From Candidatus Lachnoclostridium stercoravium (lineage in GTDB: Bacteria; Bacillota; Clostridia; Lachnospirales; Lachnospiraceae): DNA of 55,931 bases. Both the position numbers and the translations under genes were made by a program. The stretch lies in assembly GCA_019118365.1 (NCBI GenBank), contig DWZA01000065.1, positions 1 through 55,931 on the forward strand, written 5' to 3'. This document shows, piece after piece, positions 7,774-15,990 of the stretch (within the stretch, counting starts at the first letter, position 1; each line of letters begins with the position of its first letter). The notes beneath the pieces are model-generated. The model did no database searches, was not told the DNA's origin, and worked only from the letters and a program-made list of their open reading frames with translations.

Positions 7774-9182
7774 TATTTGGAGGAACCAGCGAAGGACGCC
7801 ATTTGGCGGAATTTTGCGTTCGCCAGGGGATACCGGCGGCAGTAAGCGTGGTATCGGACTACGGAAAAAGCCTGCTTCCTGAAAGTCCGGATCTTACAGT
7901 TGTGGAAAAAGCCCTTTCGGAAGAAGAAATGATAGAATGGCTGAAAGCGGAAAAACCGGAACTGGTGGTGGACGCCACTCATCCTTACGCAGATAAAGCC
8001 ACCGGGTACATAAAAAAGAACTGCGATCTCCTTGGGATCCAGAGGATCCGCGTAGTCAGGACGGAAAGCTCTCTGGCAGGAGAAGACATTGTGGTGAAAG
8101 CTTCCATGGAAGAGGCAGCCGCGTATCTTGCCGGCCAGGATGGAAAGATCCTGCTGACAACAGGGACAAAAGATCTGGATGCATTTACGGTCATACCAGA
8201 CTACGAAGAGAGGGTCTTTGCCCGCGTGCTCCCTTCCCTGAAATCTCTGGAAAAGTGCCTTTCCCTTTCCATAAAAGGCAGGCATATCATTGCCATGGAA
8301 GGGCCTTTTTCCAGGGATATGAATCAGGCGATGCTTAAGCAGCTGGGAGCCCGTTTCCTGGTGACAAAGGAATCCGGGGCGGCAGGAGGCTTTGAAGAAA
8401 AGGTGGAAGGAGCCAGGGCGGCGGGAGCACAGGTAGTCGTGGTCGGAAGGCCAAAGGACGAAGAAGGCATTTCCGAAGAAGAAGCAAAGAAGATCTTATC
8501 TTGCCGGAAAGACGGACGCAGGAAACTTTTCTTGATCGGAACAGGAATGGGAGGGCCGGGGCAGATGACCGGACAGGCAAAAGATGCCCTTCGGCAGTGC
8601 CAGGCTATTTTCGGATCGGAACGGGCGGCGAAGGAAGCGGCCGAAGAGGCGCCGGATGCTTCTGTAATAAAGGAATATGAGCCGGAAAAGATCCTCTCCT
8701 GGCTGGAAGATCACCCTCAGACGACGCGATGCGCCGCAGTGTATTCCGGAGATACCGGATTTTACAGCGGGGCACAGGGCCTTTTAAAGGCGCTGGAAGA
8801 AAAAAACAATGGCCAGTGGGAGACTGAGGTGATCCCAGGGATATCTTCCCTTTCTTATCTGGCGGCCAGATTGAAAAAAAGCTGGCAGAACGTTTTTTGG
8901 GCCAGCAGCCATGGAAGACAGGTGCAGATTGGCAGCCTCCTGGATCAGCTTGCCAGCCATCCGGCTGTTTTCCTGCTGACTGAGGGAAAGGAGTCGGTAA
9001 ACTGCATCTGCAGAGAGATTGAAAAAGAAGAACAGAAGCGCAAGACGAAGTACCGGGTCTATACAGGAGAGGACCTTTCCTACGAAAACGAAAGGATCCG
9101 CGCCGGAAGGCCAGGCGAGATGGCGGTGGAAGAATTTTCCCGGCTGGCCGCGCTGTGGATCGAAAAGGAGGATGGAGAATGA
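7758..9182 (+). CDS. cbiJ-cbiE: fused cobalt-precorrin-6A reductase and cobalt-precorrin-7 (C5)-methyltransferase
   Basis: A 474-residue two-domain protein. Residues 1 to about 250 are CbiJ, the NADH-dependent reductase of cobalt-precorrin-6A (GRVVIFGGTSEGRHLAEFC; VVDATHPYADKATGYI; ILLTTGTKDL). From about residue 255 begins a CbiE-type SAM methyltransferase (KLFLIGTGMGGPGQMTGQA; PGISSLSYLAARL), which methylates C5. The ATG at 7758 is preferred over 7734 because GGGAGGA lies 4 nt before it and the protein then opens on the nucleotide-binding strand. cbiT, the usual partner of cbiE, follows with a 4-nt overlap. Confidence 0.92.
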   Translation: MGRVVIFGGTSEGRHLAEFCVRQGIPAAVSVVSDYGKSLLPESPDLTVVEKALSEEEMIEWLKAEKPELVVDATHPYADKATGYIKKNCDLLGIQRIRVVRTESSLAGEDIVVKASMEEAAAYLAGQDGKILLTTGTKDLDAFTVIPDYEERVFARVLPSLKSLEKCLSLSIKGRHIIAMEGPFSRDMNQAMLKQLGARFLVTKESGAAGGFEEKVEGARAAGAQVVVVGRPKDEEGISEEEAKKILSCRKDGRRKLFLIGTGMGGPGQMTGQAKDALRQCQAIFGSERAAKEAAEEAPDASVIKEYEPEKILSWLEDHPQTTRCAAVYSGDTGFYSGAQGLLKALEEKNNGQWETEVIPGISSLSYLAARLKKSWQNVFWASSHGRQVQIGSLLDQLASHPAVFLLTEGKESVNCICREIEKEEQKRKTKYRVYTGEDLSYENERIRAGRPGEMAVEEFSRLAALWIEKEDGE

Positions 9183-9751
9183 GAGACGAAGAGTTTATCC
9201 GGGGAGCGGTTCCTATGACAAAAAGCGAGGTACGGGCAGTCTCCATCTCCAAGCTGGAACTGGAGGAGGATTCAGTCGTCTATGACGTGGGCGCGGGAAC
9301 CGGTTCTGTATCTGTGGAAGCGGCGGGGGCGGTCAGAAAAGGAAGGGTATTTGCCATTGAAAAAAAGAAAGAGGCAGTAGAACTTCTTTACGCCAACAAA
9401 AACCGGTTCAGCCGGAACAATATGACTGTGATCGAAGGAACGGCGCCGGCTGCTCTTAAGGAACTTCCCGCTCCTACCCACGTGTTTCTGGGCGGGACTT
9501 CAGGCAGCATGGACGGAATCCTGGAAGCTGTGCTGGAAAAGAATCCGAAGGCGCGGGTGGTGATCAATGTTATCTCCCTGGAAAGCCTGGCGGAAGCGGT
9601 TTCCTGCTTGAAAAAGAGAGATATTGAGGGAGAGATCGTATCCATTCAGGTGTCAAAGGCCAGGAAAGCCGGAGCCTACCATCTGATGGAAGGCCAGAAT
9701 CCGGTCTACGTGATCTCTTTTGGAGGAGAAAAAAAGGAGGAGATAAGCTGA
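9179..9751 (+). CDS. cbiT: cobalt-precorrin-6B (C15)-methyltransferase, decarboxylating
   Basis: CbiT, 190 residues; methylates C15 and decarboxylates the acetate side chain on C12. The start MRDEEFIRGAVPMTKSEVRAVS is highly typical, followed by the SAM-binding motif VVYDVGAGTGSVSVEAA and later THVFLGGTSGSM. The ATG at 9179 overlaps the previous stop (ATGA) and has AAAGGAGG upstream. The chain length is that of a stand-alone CbiT. Confidence 0.94.
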   Translation: MRDEEFIRGAVPMTKSEVRAVSISKLELEEDSVVYDVGAGTGSVSVEAAGAVRKGRVFAIEKKKEAVELLYANKNRFSRNNMTVIEGTAPAALKELPAPTHVFLGGTSGSMDGILEAVLEKNPKARVVINVISLESLAEAVSCLKKRDIEGEIVSIQVSKARKAGAYHLMEGQNPVYVISFGGEKKEEIS

Positions 9752-11130
9752 TGGCGGGGGCCAGGATCCTGATGGGAGCGCCGAAAAGCGGAAGCGGGAA
9801 AACATTTCTTACCTGCGCCCTCCTTCAGGCCTGTTTAAACCGGGGAAAAACAGTACGTTCCTACAAATGCGGCCCGGACTATATAGACCCTATGTTCCAC
9901 CGGTCTGTCCTTGGGATCCGTTCCGGCAACCTGGATTCTTATTTTTCTTCGGAAGAAGAGATTTGGAGCCGGGTGGCCAGGGAGACAAGACAGCAGGACA
10001 TTACGGTGATCGAAGGCGTGATGGGATATTACGACGGCTTAGGCGGCAATACGACGTCGGCCAGCGCCTATGATATTGCCAGGATCACCCGGACTCCGTC
10101 TGTCCTGGTGATCGATGGAAAAGGGATGAGCCTGTCTATGGGAGCTTTGATCCGGGGATTTCGGGAATTTCGGGCGGACAGCCAGATAAAGGCGGTGATC
10201 GCCAACCGGACGGGAGCCGGGATGGCGGGCAGGCTGAAGGAGATCGCAGAAGACGCCGGCTGTATATTTTTAGGCTGTTTTCCGGAAAGGCCTAAATGGC
10301 GATGGGAAAGCCGCCATCTTGGGCTTATGCTGCCAGAAGAGGTGGATAAGCTGAAGACGACTCTGGAAGAAGCAGCAGAAGAGATGGAACGGCATTTAGA
10401 CCTTGACCGGCTTTTTGAACTGGCAGAGACGGCGCCTGCACTGCCGGATCCGGTGAGAGAGAAAACAGCAGTCCAGGCGACAGCGCCGGTGCGCGTCGCC
10501 GTCGCCAGAGACGAGGCTTTTTGCTTTTATTATGAGGAAAACCTGGAACTGCTTGAAAAAATGGGAGCCAGGCTTATGTTTTTCAGTCCTCTTCACGACA
10601 GCCGTCTGCCGGCGGAGGCGGACGGGATCCTGCTGGGAGGCGGATATCCGGAGCTGTATGCCAGGGAGCTTTCTGAAAATATTTCCCTGAGACAGGAGAT
10701 ACGGAACATGTCGGAAGCTGGTATGCCGGTGATCGGCGAATGCGGCGGTTTCCTCTACCTTCTGGAAGAGCTGGAAGGGGCGGACGGGATCTTATATCCT
10801 ATGGCAGGAGCGCTTGCAGGAAGAGGGATCCGCAGAGAACGCCTGGTCCGTTTCGGGTACGGAGAATTTACAGCAGAAAGGGAGAACTGCTTTTTAGAAA
10901 AAGGGGAAGCTATCCGCGGACATGAGTTCCATTACTGGGACAGCGAAGACAACGGAGCGGCTTATCAGGCGCAGAAAACCTCCGGACAGTCCTATCCCTG
11001 CATCCGCAGGGAGCGGGCTACAGAGGCAGGCTTTCCCCACCTGTACTACCCGTCCGCTCCGGCCTATGCAAAAAGGTTCTTGGAAGCGTGCGGGGAATTT
11101 CAGGTCCGGAAGACAAGAAGGAGAAGATAA
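9751..11130 (+). CDS. cbiA: cobyrinic acid a,c-diamide synthase
   Basis: CbiA, 459 residues; ATP- and glutamine-dependent amidation of side chains a and c. The N-terminal ATPase domain has the P-loop GAPKSGSGKTFLTCALLQA and SYKCGPDYIDPMFH. The C-terminal class I glutamine amidotransferase domain has the nucleophile Cys in PVIGECGGFLYLLEEL and the His in GHEFHYWD near residue 392. It starts on the last base of the cbiT stop (TGATG). Cobyric acid synthase (cbiP), the next amidation step, is not in this window. Confidence 0.95.
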   Translation: MAGARILMGAPKSGSGKTFLTCALLQACLNRGKTVRSYKCGPDYIDPMFHRSVLGIRSGNLDSYFSSEEEIWSRVARETRQQDITVIEGVMGYYDGLGGNTTSASAYDIARITRTPSVLVIDGKGMSLSMGALIRGFREFRADSQIKAVIANRTGAGMAGRLKEIAEDAGCIFLGCFPERPKWRWESRHLGLMLPEEVDKLKTTLEEAAEEMERHLDLDRLFELAETAPALPDPVREKTAVQATAPVRVAVARDEAFCFYYEENLELLEKMGARLMFFSPLHDSRLPAEADGILLGGGYPELYARELSENISLRQEIRNMSEAGMPVIGECGGFLYLLEELEGADGILYPMAGALAGRGIRRERLVRFGYGEFTAERENCFLEKGEAIRGHEFHYWDSEDNGAAYQAQKTSGQSYPCIRRERATEAGFPHLYYPSAPAYAKRFLEACGEFQVRKTRRRR

Positions 11131-11131
11131 C

Positions 11132-12202
11132 ATGAGACTGGAAGAAAAGCTGAAGAAGATAGGGCCTCCGGACAGGAAGGCAATGGCTCTGGCAGAGGCC
11201 AGGTGGAGATCAGTGGCAAAACCGCTCCACAGCCTGGGCGTGCTGGAAAAGGATATTGTAAAGATCGCAGGAATGACCGGGGATCCGAAAGTCTCTCTGG
11301 AAAAGAAGGCTCTGGTCATTATGTGCGCAGACAATGGTATCGTGGAAGAAGGAGTGACGCAGACTGGACAGGAAGTGACGGCGGTGGTGACGGAGAATTT
11401 TACGCATGGAAACGCATGCTCCTGCATCATGGCGGATATGGCCGGGACGGACGTGTTCCCGGTGGATATCGGGGTCGCTTCTCCTCTGGAAAACTGTGGG
11501 AACAGACATCCGCTCATCAGACGGAAGATCCGTTTTGGAACGGACGATTTCTGCCGCGGCCCGGCGATGACCAGAGAGGAGGCCGAGCAGGCGGTGATGG
11601 CGGGGATCTCCATAGCAGAAGAACTGAAGGAAAAGGGCTACGGGATCATTGCCACAGGAGAAATGGGCATTGGCAATACTACCACCAGCAGCGCGGTCGT
11701 TTCCGTTCTCCTGGATACCAGACCGGAGCAGGTGACAGGACGGGGGGCAGGGCTTTCCGACCAGGGGCTTGCCAAAAAGGTCCAGGTGATCCGGGAAGGG
11801 ATTCGGAGGAATCAGCCGGATAAAGAGGACGGCCTGGACGTACTTTCAAAAGTCGGCGGCCTGGACCTTGCGGGTCTTGTAGGCATTTATCTGGGTGGTG
11901 CTCTCTGCCATATGCCGGTGGTAGCGGACGGTTTCATATCCGGAGCGGCGGCTCTGGCGGCGCGGGCGATCTGTCCTTACGCGGCGGACTATATGCTGGC
12001 GTCTCACGTTTCTTCCGAGCCTGCAGGAAGGATGGTCCTTTCCGCCCTTGGTCTGGAACCGGCTGTGGATGCGGGAATGAGCCTGGGAGAAGGGACAGGC
12101 GCTCTGGCTTTCCTTCCACTTTTGGAAATGTCCCTGGCTGTGTACAGGACTATGAGCACTTTCCAGGAAATACATATTGAAGAATACGAGGAATTTTTAT
12201 GA
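11132..12202 (+). CDS. cobT: nicotinate-nucleotide:dimethylbenzimidazole phosphoribosyltransferase
   Basis: CobT, 356 residues; makes the alpha-ribazole phosphate of the lower nucleotide loop. Seen: KPLHSLGVLEKDIVKIAGMTGDP, the glycine-rich GEMGIGNTTTSSAVVSVLL, VTGRGAGLSDQGLAKK, and the C-terminal catalytic-glutamate segment MSLGEGTGALAFLPLLEMSL. The ATG one base after the cbiA stop is preceded by AAGAAGGAGAAG. The base actually attached depends on what is available; 5,6-dimethylbenzimidazole is not implied, since anaerobes often use others. Confidence 0.95.
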   Translation: MRLEEKLKKIGPPDRKAMALAEARWRSVAKPLHSLGVLEKDIVKIAGMTGDPKVSLEKKALVIMCADNGIVEEGVTQTGQEVTAVVTENFTHGNACSCIMADMAGTDVFPVDIGVASPLENCGNRHPLIRRKIRFGTDDFCRGPAMTREEAEQAVMAGISIAEELKEKGYGIIATGEMGIGNTTTSSAVVSVLLDTRPEQVTGRGAGLSDQGLAKKVQVIREGIRRNQPDKEDGLDVLSKVGGLDLAGLVGIYLGGALCHMPVVADGFISGAAALAARAICPYAADYMLASHVSSEPAGRMVLSALGLEPAVDAGMSLGEGTGALAFLPLLEMSLAVYRTMSTFQEIHIEEYEEFL

Positions 12203-12780
12203 TGCTGCTGATCACAGGAGGAAGCGGGAGCGGAAAATCCGCTTATGGGGAAGAAAGGATCTGTTCCATGCCTGGGAAAAAGCGGATCTATGTGGCCACT
12301 ATGATCCCCTGGGACGAAGAATGCAGAAAGAAGATCCAAAAACACAGGCTGCAAAGGTCTGAGAAAAATTTCGAAACAGTTGAAAAATACAGGGATATCC
12401 AGGAACTCGTCATTCCTCCTCACAGCGCCGTGCTGCTGGAATGCCTTTCCAACCTGGCTGCTAACGAGATGTTCCGGGACGAAGGAATATGGGAGGACAG
12501 CGCGGATAAGCTGGCTGAAAAGTTGGTCCAGGGCGTACGGCGGCTGAAGGAACAGGCGGACAGCCTGGTGGTGATCACCAACGAAGTGTTTTCTGACGGC
12601 AATCGTTACGACCAGACGACGGAAACATATATCCAGGCCCTGGGAAAGGCAAACTGCCTTTTAGCCGCCATGGCGGACGAGGTGGCGGAAGTAGTGTGGG
12701 GGATCCCGGTAAAGAGAAAAATATCTGGAGATCCGCCGGATGCAGGAACAGAAGGGAGGAATGCAGGATGGATCTGTTAG
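12199..12780 (+). CDS. cobU: adenosylcobinamide kinase / GTP guanylyltransferase
   Basis: CobU, 193 residues; phosphorylates adenosylcobinamide and transfers GMP to it. The P-loop LITGGSGSGKSAYGEE is intact, KKRIYVATMIPWDEECRKKI follows, and a His (KIQKHRLQR) stands where the GMP-accepting histidine is expected. The C-terminus LGKANCLLAAMADEVAEVVWGIPVKRK is typical. It overlaps cobT by 4 nt and cobS by 13 nt. A second, degenerate cobU-like gene lies just after cobS. Confidence 0.93.
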   Translation: MMLLITGGSGSGKSAYGEERICSMPGKKRIYVATMIPWDEECRKKIQKHRLQRSEKNFETVEKYRDIQELVIPPHSAVLLECLSNLAANEMFRDEGIWEDSADKLAEKLVQGVRRLKEQADSLVVITNEVFSDGNRYDQTTETYIQALGKANCLLAAMADEVAEVVWGIPVKRKISGDPPDAGTEGRNAGWIC

Positions 12781-13550
12781 GAAGCCTTGGGATCGCATTT
12801 TCCATGTATTCCAGGATCCCTGTGCCGAGGATCCAATGGACCGGGAAGCGGATGGAATATGCTATGTGCTTTTTTCCGCTGGTAGGTTTTGTGATCGGCC
12901 TTTTCTATATTGGCTTTGGCTGGTTTTGCGGGGCGGCAAAACTTTCTGAGACAGCCTGCGCCTGTTTCGGCGCTCTCCTTCCTGTTCTGGTGACTGGAGG
13001 GATCCATATGGACGGCTTTGCGGATACAGTGGACGCCCTCTCTTCCTTTCAGCCAAGGGAAAAGAAACTGGAGATCCTAAAAGATCCCCATACAGGCGCT
13101 TTTGCGGTGATCGGAGTCGGCTGCTACCTGCTGGCTTACGCGGGCCTGTTTGCAGAGCTGCTAAAGACCAGTCCCAGGAACGGGATCCTGGCATTTGCCG
13201 CTGTTCCTGTTATAAGCCGGTCTTTCAGCGGCCTTTCCGTGGTGTCTTTCCCGAAGGCGAAAAAAGACGGGCTTGCGGCAGCTTTTGCCGGAGGAGCTAA
13301 GGAAAAAGCAGTACGGGGGGCGATGGCGGCGTACCTCCTTCTTGCAGCAGCGTATCTGATCTGGTCCGCAGGCCTTTGGACAGCAGTCATCTTTTTTGCG
13401 GCTGCACTTTTAGGATTCGGATACTATTACCACATGTGCAAAAAACAATTCGGCGGCATGACCGGGGACCTGGCAGGATATTTTCTCCAGATGGAAGAAC
13501 TGCTCCTGCTTTTTGCCGCGGCAGCTGCCGGAAAGGCAGGTTTATTATGA
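12768..13550 (+). CDS. cobS: adenosylcobinamide-GDP ribazoletransferase (cobalamin synthase)
   Basis: CobS, 260 residues, an integral membrane enzyme that joins adenosylcobinamide-GDP to alpha-ribazole. The N-terminus contains FSMYSRIPVP, then FFPLVGFVIGLF, the metal-binding loop GGIHMDGFADTVDALSSF, and DPHTGAFAVIG. Several membrane segments follow. The ATG at 12768 is preferred because GGGAGGA precedes it and the protein starts directly with the family N-terminus; it overlaps cobU by 13 nt. Confidence 0.94.
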   Translation: MDLLGSLGIAFSMYSRIPVPRIQWTGKRMEYAMCFFPLVGFVIGLFYIGFGWFCGAAKLSETACACFGALLPVLVTGGIHMDGFADTVDALSSFQPREKKLEILKDPHTGAFAVIGVGCYLLAYAGLFAELLKTSPRNGILAFAAVPVISRSFSGLSVVSFPKAKKDGLAAAFAGGAKEKAVRGAMAAYLLLAAAYLIWSAGLWTAVIFFAAALLGFGYYYHMCKKQFGGMTGDLAGYFLQMEELLLLFAAAAAGKAGLL

Positions 13551-13933
13551 TACTTCTTACAGGAGGAGCCTGGCAGGGCCAGGAGGAATGGATCCGGGCG
13601 CACGCAGGGGAGAAAGCCGTGGTGGCAGACGGAAAAACAGACGATCCGGAAATGGTATTTCAGGCCGGCGCGGCGCTGAATTTTCAGGCCTGGGTGCGGA
13701 GGATGGTAAAAGAAGGAAAAGAAGAGAAAGAGATCCTGGATTTTGCAGAAAAAGCGGCGCGGTCAGGGCCGGATATGATCCTTTCCATGGACCAGGTGGG
13801 CTGCGGGATCGTTCCCGCGGATCCTTTTGAGAGGAGATACCGGGAAATGGCCGGAAAGACCGGGCAGTTTCTGGCCGCTATGGCGGACGAGGTCTATATC
13901 ATAACTGCAGGGATCGGACAGAGGATAAAATAG
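13547..13933 (+). CDS. degenerate CobU-like protein
   Basis: A 128-residue protein related to CobU but clearly altered. The P-loop position reads GGAWQGQEEW instead of GGSGSGKS, so the phosphate-binding Lys is gone, and I see no His corresponding to the GMP-accepting site. The C-terminal half keeps the family text (DMILSMDQVGCGIVPADPFERRYREMAGKTGQFLAAMADEVYIITAGI). It is about 65 residues shorter than the true CobU encoded two genes upstream. Coupled to cobS (ATGA overlap) and directly abutting cbiB, it seems maintained rather than decaying. It may be a structural or regulatory partner of CobU or CbiB; this is inference. Confidence 0.75.
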   Translation: MILLTGGAWQGQEEWIRAHAGEKAVVADGKTDDPEMVFQAGAALNFQAWVRRMVKEGKEEKEILDFAEKAARSGPDMILSMDQVGCGIVPADPFERRYREMAGKTGQFLAAMADEVYIITAGIGQRIK

Positions 13934-14926
13934 ATGAGACCATTGATGATGGGATTTTTGCTGGATCTTCTCCTGGGAGATCCGCACAGCTGGCCTCACC
14001 CGGTGAGGGCGATGGGAAATTTAATAAACCGGTCGGAGAATGTGATCCGAAAAATATGTCCAAAAGGGCGAAAGGGAGAACTTTTGGGAGGAACGCTTTT
14101 GGCGGTCTGGATCCCGGCGGTTTCGGCGATCTTTTCTTTTGGACTGAAAAAAACAGCTTACCGGGCGGGGAAAGGACTGGGGCTTCTCTGCGAGATCATC
14201 ATGTGCTATGAGATGCTGGCTGCCAGATCCCTTCGGGACGAGAGCATGAAAGTCTGCCGGGAGCTGGAAAAAGGCAGGACCGAGGAAGCCAGGAAGGCGG
14301 TTTCCATGATCGTTGGCAGGGATACGGCAAACCTGACAGAAGAAGGGATCGCCAAAGCCGCCGTAGAGACAGTGGCGGAAAATACGTCGGACGGCGTGGC
14401 GGCGCCTATGCTTTTTATGGCGCTTTTTGGAGCGCCTGGCGGTTTTTTCTATAAAGCGGTGAACACCATGGATTCCATGGTGGGATATCATAACGAAACA
14501 TACGAATATTTCGGGAAGGCGGCCGCCAGGCTGGACGACGTCATGAACTGGATCCCGTCCAGGCTTTCCGGCCTTCTGATGACAGAAGCAGCCTTCCTTC
14601 TTGGAAAGAAGAGAGGATTTGACGGAAAAAAGGCATGGAAAGTCTTCTTGCGGGACCGGAAAAACCATAAAAGCCCCAATTCCGCCCAGACAGAGGCCGC
14701 CTGCGCAGGAGCTTTGGGCCTGCAGCTGGCCGGGGATGCCTATTATTTTGGAAAGCTGGTAAAAAAGCCGGTGATCGGAGATGATCGAAGAAAGATCCAG
14801 GCAGGGGACATCCGCCGGGCTAACCAGCTGATGTATGTGACGGCCGCTCTTACCCTGATTTTATCTTTGGGGATCCGTGCAGGACTTGAATTTTTTAAAA
14901 ACAGGAAAGGCGGACAGAACAGATGA
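13934..14926 (+). CDS. cbiB: adenosylcobinamide-phosphate synthase
   Basis: CbiB, 330 residues, membrane protein that attaches aminopropanol (phosphate) to adenosylcobyric acid. Typical text: GFLLDLLLGDPHSWPHPVRAMGNLI at the N-terminus, VGRDTANLTEEGIAKAAVETVAENTSDGVAAPMLF in the middle, and YHNETYEYFGKAAARLDDVMNWIPSRLSGLL. Several hydrophobic segments. It starts at the base after the preceding stop and overlaps cobD by 4 nt, matching the coupled roles of the two products. Confidence 0.95.
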   Translation: MRPLMMGFLLDLLLGDPHSWPHPVRAMGNLINRSENVIRKICPKGRKGELLGGTLLAVWIPAVSAIFSFGLKKTAYRAGKGLGLLCEIIMCYEMLAARSLRDESMKVCRELEKGRTEEARKAVSMIVGRDTANLTEEGIAKAAVETVAENTSDGVAAPMLFMALFGAPGGFFYKAVNTMDSMVGYHNETYEYFGKAAARLDDVMNWIPSRLSGLLMTEAAFLLGKKRGFDGKKAWKVFLRDRKNHKSPNSAQTEAACAGALGLQLAGDAYYFGKLVKKPVIGDDRRKIQAGDIRRANQLMYVTAALTLILSLGIRAGLEFFKNRKGGQNR

Positions 14927-15990
14927 GGGAATATCTGCACGGCGGGGATATCTACACCCAGGAGATCGAAATGGATTATTCTGCCAATATAAGCCCTCTG
15001 GGACTGCCGGCAGGGGTAAAAGAAGCTGTAGTGAATAACCTTGACAGCTTTTGCGTTTACCCGGACAGCCGGTGTATAAAGCTGAGGGAAGCCCTGGCGG
15101 AGCATCACCAGGTAAAGGCGGACCATATTATCTGCGGGAACGGGAGCGCGGATCTGATCTTTCAGCTGACAGAGGCGTTAAAGCCTGAAAAAGCCCTTTT
15201 AACAGCCCCTTCTTTTCAGGAATACGAGCAGGCCTTAAAGGCTGCGGGAACAAAGATCCGGTTCTGCCGGCTGAAGGAAGAACAGGGATTTGCCTTGGAC
15301 AGGAAAGCCTGGGAGGAAATGCTGGACGATGGGATAGAGATGGCGTTTTTATGCAATCCCAATAATCCTACCGGCATTCCCATACTAAAGGAAGACGTGG
15401 TCCATATGGCGGAAGAATGCAGGAAACGGGGGATATTCCTGGCAGTAGACGAATGCTTTAACGAATTTCTGGACGAGCCGGAGCAATACTCGGTCTTAAA
15501 AGAAGAAGGGGAAAAGGACAATGTCTTTATCCTGAAGGCCTTTACGAAGCTGTACGCCATGGCGGGATTCCGCCTGGGATATGGGATCTGTGGAAATGAA
15601 GACGTTCTTTCCGCTATGGAAGAAAAGCGGCAGCCGTGGAGCGTTTCCGGGATCGCGCAGGCAGCTGGAGAAGCGGCTTTAAGGGAGACTGCCTATGTGC
15701 GTCAGGTGAGAGAGCTGGCGGGCAGGGAACGGAAATTTTTGAAGCATGGGCTAAAACAGCTGGGGTTTCAGGTCTTTGATTCCCAGGCAAATTATATTTT
15801 CTTCCATGTGCCGGACGACGGGACCGGTGAGGACAGCCTGTTTTATAGGCTGAAGAAAGAAAAGATCCTGATCCGGTCCTGCGGCAATTATCCAGGCCTT
15901 GAAAACGGGTATTACAGGATCTGCGTAAAAGATCGGGAGAAGGATCAGAAGCTTTTAGCCATTATGGAGAAAGTGAGACACAAAAGATGA
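14923..15990 (+). CDS. cobD: threonine-phosphate decarboxylase
   Basis: CobD, 355 residues, class I/II aminotransferase-fold PLP enzyme that makes aminopropanol phosphate from L-threonine phosphate. The N-terminus HGGDIYTQEIEMDYSANISPLGLP is diagnostic for CobD over histidinol-phosphate aminotransferase. The cofactor Lys sits in FILKAFTKLYAMAGFRLGYG, and FLCNPNNPTGIP and LAVDECFNEF are further PLP-site motifs. It overlaps cbiB by 4 nt and the lipoprotein gene by 4 nt. Confidence 0.95.
   Translation: MREYLHGGDIYTQEIEMDYSANISPLGLPAGVKEAVVNNLDSFCVYPDSRCIKLREALAEHHQVKADHIICGNGSADLIFQLTEALKPEKALLTAPSFQEYEQALKAAGTKIRFCRLKEEQGFALDRKAWEEMLDDGIEMAFLCNPNNPTGIPILKEDVVHMAEECRKRGIFLAVDECFNEFLDEPEQYSVLKEEGEKDNVFILKAFTKLYAMAGFRLGYGICGNEDVLSAMEEKRQPWSVSGIAQAAGEAALRETAYVRQVRELAGRERKFLKHGLKQLGFQVFDSQANYIFFHVPDDGTGEDSLFYRLKKEKILIRSCGNYPGLENGYYRICVKDREKDQKLLAIMEKVRHKR

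Noticed and set aside
10894..11613. 239-codon minus-strand frame over cbiA/cobT
   Set aside because: Shadow of two conserved cobalamin genes; no start signals and no recognisable domain.
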